A stretch of 64,000 nucleotides of DNA from Atriophallophorus winterbourni (Eukaryota > Platyhelminthes > Trematoda > Plagiorchiida > Microphallidae). A program made the translations under genes and the position numbers. The stretch is taken from NCBI GenBank assembly GCA_013407085.1, contig JACCGJ010023909.1:53225-117224 (forward strand), written 5' to 3'. Shown piece after piece: positions 56,801 to 64,000 of the stretch. The notes under the pieces are model-generated. The model did not search any database. It had not been told where the DNA came from and was given only the letters and a program-made list of their open reading frames with translations. Each line of letters starts with the position of its first letter. Positions within the stretch are counted from its first letter, which is position 1.

Positions 56801-59800
56801 GATAATTGAAATAAAAGCAAATCCTGGTCCTACCTACAGCTGGGGTCTGACTCATATTCTATGTCAGCAGCGAAACGCTACCAAAATGTTGCCAAAAGTT
56901 TGTTTCAAAAAAAACAACCGAGAATTTCTACCGCAACATGTGGAATGACTCACTTGCTCCAACGCTGCACCGATCAAATACTCGAAATAATTTTGCGAAA
57001 CTTCGTGGAACGTTTTCATCTCGATTGCTGAGAGTTCCTTTACTACGAACCGCTCATCTGAACGCAAAATGAGAAATATAGTGCGCTGGCAAATACAATA
57101 GCAATGAACACGTAATTTGGGTTATAAATGAACCTGTCTTATTCGGTCATATCATGTTCATTTTCTCACCAAATTATCAACCGTTAAACTGTCAAACTAT
57201 TGGCGTATGAAAGTAGCAAATTAAATACCTGGCAATAAAACTAGTTGTGTTGATTGTATCGCCTATCAATCTATCGATAAATCTAGCTATTGATTGATCG
57301 ATCATGCAGTGCATTTTTACCGTTCAAGTAACACCATATTTCAATGATCTACCAAACGTATGCTGAAATACTGTATCGTTCCATTGCCGCCAACCACTAT
57401 TCTCTTTACCTGTCTAAGCCTGGGTATCCGCACAGTAAATCGGCCGCTTGCAGTCAGTGATTGTGTAACACTTGTCACGGTTCAAGACCCGCGATTTTAA
57501 GAATACATTCATTTTATTCATTCATCTACCCATATGTCTGTTCCTCTATGAGTCTGTTCTGAATTAACGAAACTCTGGAAAACGGTTACCACGCCGAGCG
57601 CTTTATGCGTCAGCTGGTACAGACTGGAAAAAAGTGGCTGGCGGTCAGCCACTAACATGGAAGAGTGGCTTGAAAAGGCTCACTTCTGGTTTAGCTAGGG
57701 TTGGGCGAGCGCGCTTGGCTTGATGGGGTACAAGAGAAGGGGAGAGTGTATGGCTCGACAAATTGGCAACGATGGCAATGAAAAGACATCAATGGAAAGA
57801 GTGCATCATCTCTATTACTCCCTGACATTCTCTGTTGTCCAAAAACTTTATTTAAAAAAATGATGTGTGTGAATGGAGAAAAAAATTACCCACTGTTCCC
57901 CTCTCACTGTTTCTACCCGATTTGTACCCCCTTCTCGCTTTGTATATGATACAGATATGGTGCCGTTCAACATAAACAATGAGATGTACAAAGCGAGAAG
58001 GGGTATATATATATATATATAACAACGCAAGCGCGCACGGATTACGTCAGAATGTTGATCGGTCAACGAATATACTTTACTTCAATTTTGTGCGATTATC
58101 TCCTCCGGGAGGATGAGTCGGCCTCGTTGATGTCACGGATTGATTTAGTAATCCCTGAGTCACGAAGATTCTTGGGAATTAGGGTACAAAGCGGCGTCCC
58201 CAACACCAACGAATAGCAATTAAAACAATCAACGGATTCCACAGCATGTGCAGTTCATAGACCGCTTAAGATTGGTCGAACAAAGCCCCTGTGTCAGAAG
58301 CGAAACGTTACCAATAAACTGCTCTAACCGATTTATTACAAAATTTCTTTTTTCCCTCATCGGTCACAAAACGTTTCCCACACATTGCTAACGAACCTCT
58401 GGTTTTCATGAACAATGATCCTGACTTTCCTCCACGGGCATCCCATTGGTAACAGCGAGAAAGCGACCGGATGAAACTGCAATGGAAATGCCGGGAGTGC
58501 AATCAAACAGGATAAACTCAAAAGTATTGTGAAGAGCAATGATGGTAACAACTGAAACGGATATGTAACAAAAAATTCCGATTAAAACAACCATGATCGG
58601 AATCCCTTACGGTCGAGTCGAGCATTGTGTTGTTGTTTTTGGCCTCCCTCGGCCGATATCGACCATGGATGTTCATCACAATCACATGAATGTTCATGTT
58701 CTACAGCTTTTTGAATGACTAAACAGTCCGATTCGGGAGGAACAATCTCTCCCGCAGCGCTGGCAACGATAGTCAGAACTCGGTTGTATTGCATCAGTTG
58801 CACGACGGCGGCGTGATCTGCGATCAGCAGCCAAGAGCTGTATCTGCTCATCCCCAGAATGCAGACGACATTTACACAATGCCTCCAATCGGAGAGGTCA
58901 AGATCAAGTTCTTTCCAATTCGCGGTGTCAATGGTAAGAGCTTTCATATGTCTTTTGCAAACGTCTTTGTAGCACAAGTGCGGTCTGCCCAATGGTCGAA
59001 TTCCTAATTGCAACTCACCATAGAGTTGATCTTTCGGAATACGAACATTTTCCATTCTATAGACATCACCAAGCCATCGCAGGCGGCGCTGTCGCAATAG
59101 GGTGAACATGCTCTGCAGACCAGGTTTTTAAAGCACTTCAGCATTAGTCACTCTGTCCATCCACGATACGACGGATGCTTCGTAGAGGGAAAGCATTCAG
59201 CTTCCGTTCGTGTCTTGCGTGGGTGGTCCAGGTTTTACTGTCGTACAGTAAAGCATTCAGTACGTACGCGCTGTATACCATATTCTTTGCGGTTACCTCA
59301 AACACGAGAGTTCAATCGTGACAAAATGACAGCTGTTCTTCCAATCCGCTTATAAATCTCCGTGACTAGCGAGAGGTTATCCGCAATGATTGAACCAAGA
59401 TATGTGAAATGACGTACTGGTTCAAGCTGACAGTCTCTAACCGTGATGATTGGAGCCGATACAGTCCCTTGGCCAAGGATGTTAGGAGGGCACCCTCTGT
59501 TGTATAGACAGTGAACGAACTTTCGATTAATCATCAAGCAATATCGATGTCGAGTTCAAATTATGATTTTCGCTCACTGTGATATACACACATTCGCTCA
59601 CTTGTGATACCCTTTGCATACGGTGAATACACGAGTTCAGTGACGGTTGCGTTCTCTCTGACCACACGGGCTGGGCCAACGATAGTGTAGTACAGACATA
59701 ACAAAGGACTTTGGTTTTGCTCATGCTGATTGTTAGCCCAAAGTCTTTGCATGCCGACGAAAAACAGTGTACACATTGGAATTTACTAATGAAATGTCAC

Positions 59801-61187
59801 CGATACACATTCCTGGAGAAATTGACGACACAGAGCGGAATGATTCAAAAGTGTGTCGTATCAGTTCACTCGAATAAAACGAACTTACCCAACATCCCCT
59901 TGAGGAAGGACTAATTGTCGCAAGCGAAAAAATTCTGACGCGTAAAAAATACAGCAGAAAAAGTTCGTGGAACAGTCAGAGAATTCTGTAAATGAAGAAT
60001 ATAATGAGACTTAAAAATTCGATTGATCCAAATGAATCACAACAATCGTCAATAATCTAAACTTAGGACAATGAACGTAGAAGAGATATACTCATTAAAT
60101 ATCGAGGTGCAAACGATTCATAAAACAACTCATCCCCGTAATGCTGCACGTATAATAGTACGCGGTACCCTTGTTAGAAACCTAAATCACTTATTGCTTT
60201 TATGTTCTTGTATTGTAACTCATTTATCTGCATCAATGACAGACACGAAACGCAACAAAATCATTACCTATGAATATATCCTTATGTAGCAGTTTCACTT
60301 CTTTGTATACGGCGCATTATTATCATTCCACCTGAAAATTCGCATCTGTTTCATCTAATTGCAGTCGAACGTCAAGCTTTATCGAAAGTTCCGTAACAAA
60401 TTCATTGTAAAGCCCCAGAACGATTTCTCTATCAACGGTCATTTATCACGTTTGCCTCGCTGAAATTGTCGAAACGCGACTGCTAATTAACAGTTGAGTA
60501 CGAACCAACCTCAGTGCGACCGACCAATAACCAGTGGTTTATTACCCCCGAGCGTATTCATAGTACATCTACTTGTGATGCTAATTTCGAGCAACAGCAA
60601 CTCCACATGACACACGCCTAGTGACAGAAAAATGGGGTGGATTGCACCATTAGAGTGGCTTACCGATTCTCTATTTCAATTGACGTGCTCAATGAAAGTT
60701 TTATTGGTTAGATTTCGTGTTAGCAATGGATGTATATACGCCAACACAAACATGAAATAACCGATCACTAAATTGTCCGAATTATCCGAGTCACACGCCA
60801 ATACTAGACAGTTTGAGCCGCATATTCGGGACTAAGGATTATTTACCGGGAAACGGACATCAATCTGCAAGCGGCTTAACAACACAAATATGCATGCGCA
60901 AGAAGCTATCATAAGATGGAACGGCAAAAACATACGATCTCAAATGTTTACGTTAACGGAAATATAGGGACGTTATCAAAGGAGCGCATGATACCAATTT
61001 GAGTAGTTCGAAAACATGGCATGTGAAAAATACGTACGAATCTTGATGTGTTTGTTGCTTCCGGAATTGACTTTTTCGGTCACAGGCGGTGCTGCAGATG
61101 GATCGGTAGCGCTGAAACTCACCGCCGACTGTTTAACAACCGATGTGGAAGATGTCGACGAAACGAACTGATCACACTTCAAAGCAT
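53446..61187 (-). CDS. PIKFYVE: PIKFYVE (FAB1-type PI3P 5-kinase), C-terminal kinase part, six exons
   Basis: Phosphorylates PI3P to PI(3,5)P2 on endosome and lysosome membranes. Exons on minus: 61187-61038, 59985-59889, 58476-58397, 57057-56954, 55344-55015, 53811-53446. Phases agree at every joint, giving 374 residues to the stop. Motifs in order: FSDCSTNFFCCIFYASEFF, FIRSLSRCYQWDARGGKSG, DERFVVKELSAIEMKTF, ILGIFHVGFRN, MENLFHDR, AIYDLKGSLRKR, IMDYSLLVGVD (catalytic Asp), GLIDYMRKFTFDKRVEM, TPDLYRERF (activation-loop side) and DNYFPLVPDQW at the end. FYVE, DEP and CCT domains are not seen and should lie upstream. A LINE 3' end and several hammerhead repeats sit in its introns. Confidence 0.92.
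53949..53990 (-). ncRNA. Degenerate hammerhead (family 1)
   Basis: Core CUGAUAA (G8 lost), stem II disturbed (UUCGAACAGCAU), GAAA then UCGGUC. Sense strand of a PIKFYVE intron. Confidence 0.65.
54271..54315 (-). ncRNA. Hammerhead (family 3), one core change
   Basis: Stem I GCACUG/CAGUGC and stem II GCUC/GAGC are perfect, GAAA, self-complementary ACUCGAGU, C17. The core is CUGGUGA (A6 to G), probably inactive. Sense in a PIKFYVE intron. Confidence 0.8.
54583..54627 (+). ncRNA. Hammerhead (family 3), one core change
   Basis: Core CUGAUAA (G8 to A). Stem II GCUC/GAGC, GAAA, ACUCGAGU intact. Confidence 0.78.
55015..55344 (-). CDS. PIKFYVE: PIKFYVE exon, kinase core
   Basis: 110 codons: RLCLLSRILGIFHVGFRN, RFDVLVMENLFHDRVQL, IYDLKGSLRKR, an Arg-rich insert (RANGRREADRQQ) longer than in human, then VLLDQNLLNASVDDPLYLRV. 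Confidence 0.93.
55571..55615 (-). ncRNA. Hammerhead (family 3), one core change
   Basis: Core CUGAUAA (G8 to A); all stems good. Sense to PIKFYVE. Confidence 0.78.
55642..55686 (+). ncRNA. Hammerhead ribozyme (family 3), intact core
   Basis: CUGAUGA, GAAA and ACUCGAGU then C17 are all present. Stem I and stem II each have one mismatch (GCAAUG; GCUC/AAGC). Confidence 0.8.
55985..56205 (+). mobile_element. Hammerhead retroposon, single family 1 unit
   Basis: Same body as the 29299-29531 unit (TTCATGGTTATGGGTTTAAC, then GGACACATGTGATTGAACAG, then CCACTGTTTCAAGCGCGTGC) followed by its ribozyme. 5' incomplete; no second ribozyme. Confidence 0.8.
56159..56200 (+). ncRNA. Hammerhead (family 1), cleavage triplet altered
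   Basis: Stem I CCCUAC/GUGGGG, CUGAUGA, GUGC/GCAC, GAAA intact. The cleavage triplet reads GCC instead of GUC (U16.1 to C), which should block or slow cleavage. Confidence 0.8.
56841..56884 (+). ncRNA. Degenerate Penelope-type hammerhead (family 2)
   Basis: GGGGU, CUGACUC, AUGUCAGCAGC, GAAA, CGCUACC. Core lost. It lies 70 bp from a PIKFYVE exon end. Confidence 0.5.
56954..57057 (-). CDS. PIKFYVE: PIKFYVE exon, kinase N-lobe
   Basis: DERFVVKELSAIEMKTFHEV then NYFEYLIGAALEQ. The VVK lysine fits the ATP-contact Lys of PIP kinases. Acceptor TTTTGCGTTCAG, donor CAA/GTGAGT. Confidence 0.92.
57928..58003. repeat. Hairpin with 17 bp perfect arms, followed by (TA)n
   Basis: CCCCTTCTCGCTTTGTA (57928-57944) pairs with TACAAAGCGAGAAGGGG (57987-58003). 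Loop 42 nt. A (TA)n run follows to 58020. Confidence 0.8.
58085..58210 (-). repeat. RTE-like LINE 5'-region fragment
   Basis: GGAGGATGAGTCGGCC and TACAAAGCGGCGTCCCC match 63705-63780 and, reversed, the 37150-37620 fragment. Confidence 0.6.
58272..58314 (+). ncRNA. Degenerate Penelope-type hammerhead (family 2)
   Basis: AUUGGU, CGAACAA, CUGUGUCAGAAGC, GAAA, CGUU, ACCAA. The 5' core is gone; the 3' half and about 80 bp after it match the 39194 copy. It ends about 80 bp from a PIKFYVE exon. Confidence 0.65.
58397..58476 (-). CDS. PIKFYVE: PIKFYVE exon, glycine-rich loop
   Basis: 80 bp: FIRSLSRCYQWDARGGKSG then SLFMKTR. Acceptor TTCCATTGCAG, donor AGAG/GTTCGT. Confidence 0.92.
58582..59560 (-). 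mobile_element. RTE-like LINE 3' part with C-terminal zinc finger
   Basis: On minus: VRHFTYLGSIIADNLSL, RIGRTAVILSRLNSRV, LLRQRRLRWLGDVYRM, GRPHLCYKDVCKRHMKAL, WKELDLDLSDWRHCV, then a finger reading CQRCGRDCSSRIGLFSHSKS with its last Cys. The finger is characteristic of this LINE group. Sense in a PIKFYVE intron. Frameshifts near 58890 and 59110. Confidence 0.85.
59889..59985 (-). CDS. PIKFYVE: PIKFYVE exon, kinase N-lobe start
   Basis: 97 bp: FSDCSTNFFCCIFYASEFF then RLRQLVLPQGDV. Acceptor TTCATTTACAG, donor GG/GTAAGT. Confidence 0.9.
60000..61030. other. PIKFYVE intron, nothing further recognised
   Basis: No repeat or exon with support between the FSD exon and the linker exon. Confidence 0.5.
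61038..61187 (-). CDS. PIKFYVE: PIKFYVE exon, linker before kinase domain
   Basis: Low-complexity Ser-rich linker ending SGSNKHIKI. The donor C/GTACGT joins in phase 1 to the FSD exon, restoring a Gln. The 5' boundary (acceptor CCCGTATAG) is a best guess. Confidence 0.7.
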
Positions 61188-61814
61188 CTATACGGGGTTT
61201 AAGACAAGGAAGTTTAGCTTAAGAGAACTGTGCGCGTGATGAAAGAAAACTCAACAGTTCCGAAACGCACCTCCTTCAAGAACACCCGATTTTGTCTCTT
61301 TCGAAGTCACGTTGATTTTATCTCTGCGCTGTGGTGATAATTGCGCAGGATGGTCTTTCGAACTGAAAACAGCGGAAGATAAAAAAGCCCTAAGTGAATG
61401 TACATCGTGCGAAGACAATCAATGAAATGATGGAACAAAGCGTGCATTCAAAGACGGATTTACGCAACGTATTGGATCTGATCAATTCGTGATCATGGTC
61501 AGATAAACCTTACAGGTTCCACCACTATATCGGGAAGATAAAAATCAAATGTAACGCTAGTTTCCAACGGTAAACTTGAAACTTTACAGCTGAACGACTT
61601 CAAGATTCAGCCTACATTGTTTCTGGAAACTGAAACGTACTGGCCCTGCCTGATAACCATGGTCCCATCCAGACCGTTGAGAAAAAACAAATAACTCATT
61701 CAAACAAGGAACTTAATTTGTGTGTTAACGCGTAGACAAGAACAAACGTGGTGTAGCTCTACAGCGTTCAGACGCGGTTATGCGATCGCGTAGTACTTCT
61801 GTAGTGCGGAGCTG

Positions 61815-62220
61815 TTGTTGGTGTTGATGGCCTCCTTCAGTCGATGTCGACCATGGATGTACATCACAATCGCGTGAATGTTCATGTTTTGCAGCGTTTG
61901 GACTGACTAAACAGTCCGATTCGGGAGGAACAATCTCTCCCGCAGCGCTGGCAACGAAAGTCAGATCTCAGTTGTATTGCATCAGTTGCGCGCTGGCGGT
62001 GTGATCTGCGTTCAGCAGCCAAGAGCTGTATCTGCTCCTCCCCAGCTTGTGGACGACGCTTTACCCAATGTCTCCAATGTGAGCGGTCAAGAGCAAGTTC
62101 TTCCCAATTCGCCAGGTCGATGCAAAGAGCATTCATCTCTTTTTCAAACGTCTTTGTACCGCAAGTGAGGTCTGCCCAATGGTCGACTTCCTAATTGCAA
62201 CTCACCATAGAGTAGAGAGA
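61815..62220 (-). mobile_element. RTE-like LINE 3' end, second copy
   Basis: On minus: CIDLANWEELALDRSHWRHW, AAERRSHRQRATDAIQ, CQRCGRDCSSRIGLFSQSKR, then the shared 3' UTR (CATGGTCGACATCGACTGAA). Close relative of 58582-59560. Confidence 0.85.
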
Positions 62221-62259
62221 GGAGAAGTGATCTACCCATCTCTCCATCCATCTGCTAAC

Positions 62260-62420
62260 GCCGTGCTAAATTGCTTTACCACCGGTACTGAGCTGCATGC
62301 AGAACCACACTGAAGTTTACGTATCGTTGTAAGTTTACTTTCTTATATATGTCTACGCCTGGGTAATCTGGCATTATCTTAGCCCACGTGCGGTCTGCCA
62401 TCAGACTGGTGTGATTCCAT
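62260..62420 (-). repeat. SINE-like dispersed repeat, copy 3
   Basis: Reverse copy of the 51137 family (ACCGGTACTGAGCTGCATGC, CTTAGCCCACGTGC, GGGTAATCTGG on plus). Confidence 0.6.
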
Positions 62421-62429
62421 GGATACAAT

Positions 62430-63220
62430 ACACACAGCGATCTGACAGTTCAAAATTAGCAGAGTACATGGTAATTCAAAATTGGGGTAAAAATAAAACA
62501 AATGGGATTTGGAAAGCTAAAGAAACATACTGCTACTTAAACATGCGAGTTGAATGGTAGAACGTAAATGGTACACTCTTAAAATGAATGACAACGAGTA
62601 AAAATCGCCTCTATGAAATGTACCCCGTTTCTTAGTTGTTTGTGCTAAAGAAACCTGAGGTAATCACAGAGGTTTATCAGCCACAGTGGACTATTAAAGA
62701 ACATGATGAAAGGAAACCTGAAAGTGGACAGTGGGCCAGAAACTGTGGAATATTGATTAGCAAACGTCCACGAATGAATAGGTCACAAACACCGACGCAC
62801 CCTGAGTTAGCAGATGAATTGTTGTTATTATTCGTCGAAACCGCGTTTTGATTTCCAATAGTTGAATGCAAATCAACCAGGTTCCGTTCGTAATCTGGCG
62901 TGCTATAAAAACAAGCAGGAAACGACAACAATTTATGACATACCACAAACTGCATGAGCAGCATTAATCTGTAGCAACAACCGTTGGTTTACAGTTAGTG
63001 CATGTTAGAGAGATTGCATTGAAGACAGATATTTGCAATGAAATGTTTGAATAGATGCCGACTGTGGTCAAAGCAGGAACCCTCAACCGGAAAAATAGTA
63101 CTAATATGGGAGGAATAGTAGTAGTTAGCTTCCCCAACACACATTCCCTCATATGAATAGGCGTAGTTTCATATTGCGCGGTAACACGTGTTTATGTTGG
63201 GATTGCAAAGAGAACTGAGC
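62430..63220. other. No gene recognised
   Basis: No PIKFYVE upstream exon identified here; short frames only. Confidence 0.4.
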
Positions 63221-63224
63221 TGGA

Positions 63225-63320
63225 GTCTCATGACAAATCATTATACTGCCATACAATGTCAAACTGGCATATCTTAGCCACCTTGCCGCAATTTTCTGGA
63301 TCCAGGATTGTAATCTCATG
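63225..63320 (-). repeat. SINE-like dispersed repeat, partial copy 4
   Basis: TGGAGTCTCATGAC, ATCTTAGCCACCTTGCC and TGGATCCAGGATTG on plus are the reverse of parts of the 51137 family. Confidence 0.5.
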
Positions 63321-63339
63321 CATACAAACATAATACATA

Positions 63340-63692
63340 CATACTCCATACAGTCATACGTACATACATACATACATACATACTACATACATCCATACAT
63401 CATACATACATACATACATACATAGGTTACATACACCATAACATACTACATCTATATGCTAATACATACACACATACTTTATGCATACAATACATACATA
63501 CTACTACATACATCGCATGCATACATAGCATACATACATACATACATACATACATATTCATACATACAACACCAACTACATACATACATCATACATACAT
63601 ACATCCCTACATCCATACATATATGCATACATACCTACATACATCATACATACATACATCATTATACTATACATACATACATACATACATAC
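63340..63692. repeat. (CATA)n microsatellite
   Basis: About 350 bp of catacata with interruptions. The open frame of His/Tyr/Ile/Thr repeats in it is not a gene. Confidence 0.9.
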
Positions 63693-63704
63693 TTTTAATT
63701 TTTG

Positions 63705-64000
63705 TGCGACTATCCCTCCTGGGAGGATGAGTCGGCCTTCATGAAGATTCAGTAGGATTGGTACAAGCGGCGTGCTCCAGCACCACTCGTGCGATTATTC
63801 GAGTCAGCTTCTCTAGCTTTTGCATAAACAAGTGTGACCTGCAAGGCAGCAGGGAGTTGCCAGAAATAGTGTGGTGTGCACAAAAAAAAAAAACAAAAAA
63901 AAAAAAAAAAAAAAAAAAAAAACAATTGACCTTTCCAAATTTTTCCTCGGGTTTTTCTCACGACGCCTTTCCCGCGATCGAGTATCCCGCAAGGCAGCGG
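63705..64000 (-). repeat. RTE-like LINE 5'-region fragment with a long A run
   Basis: The reverse complement matches 37430-37620 (CTTGCGGGATACT, GAGGAAAA, CAACTCCCTGC, CTTGTAC). A run of about 40 A with two breaks lies at 63882-63922. It runs off the right edge. Confidence 0.65.

Noticed and set aside
60360..60470. Possible PIKFYVE exon on minus (FSEAN start and a 40-codon frame)
   Set aside because: Stops interrupt it, and the true FSD exon with matching phases was found at 59889-59985.
63340..63692. Possible CRISPR or protein-coding repeat
   Set aside because: Simple (CATA)n microsatellite in a eukaryote; the open frame only reflects the repeat.

Overview
The window is eukaryotic. It has GT-AG introns, scattered short coding exons and a dense load of decayed retroelements, with no bacterial features. 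The mix of CR1-like and RTE-like LINEs, Penelope-like elements, a Gypsy pol relic, (TATG)n/(CATA)n repeats and Smalpha-like hammerhead ribozymes in small retroposons points to a flatworm, most likely a digenean trematode. The species cannot be named from sequence alone.

Only two host genes can be supported, both on the minus strand and both acting on phosphatidylinositol. PIGA (first step of GPI-anchor synthesis) is assembled here from nine exons at 50611-36495. All splice phases agree, giving 448 residues from the first Met. The C-terminal part of PIKFYVE (PI3P 5-kinase) is assembled from six exons at 61187-53446 and contains the whole lipid-kinase domain and the stop. The rest of that gene should lie beyond the right edge or in exons not recognised here.

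From 1 to 14 kb there is a nest of retroelements: an RTE-like LINE, a second LINE family, three 3' CR1 pieces, and a Gypsy pol region interrupted by a 5'-truncated CR1 with a 745-codon open frame. From 14 to 33 kb the sequence is AT-rich and gene-poor, with LINE relics and CR1 ORF1-like remains at 25.8-27.2 kb. From 33 to 36.3 kb there are LINE and Penelope-like pieces. From 36.5 to 61.2 kb lie the two host genes, whose introns hold SINE-like repeats, a pogo/Tigger-like DNA transposon (46284-47152) and LINE 3' ends. The right end holds LINE pieces and a (CATA)n microsatellite.

The striking system is a set of hammerhead ribozymes. About 25 copies or relics fall into four sequence families. Family 1 lies in ~235-240 bp units, twice as tandem dimers. 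Family 2 lies at the 3' end of Penelope-like elements. Family 3 lies in a tRNA-derived SINE with A and B boxes, as a 404 bp tandem and as palindromes. Family 4 lies in both arms of a 298 bp foldback. All have a very short, self-complementary stem III, as expected for type I ribozymes that act as dimers. Hammerheads in schistosome SINE-like repeats and in Penelope-like elements are already known. Several families together, and the repeated palindromic layout with ribozymes facing outward, are the parts most worth checking.
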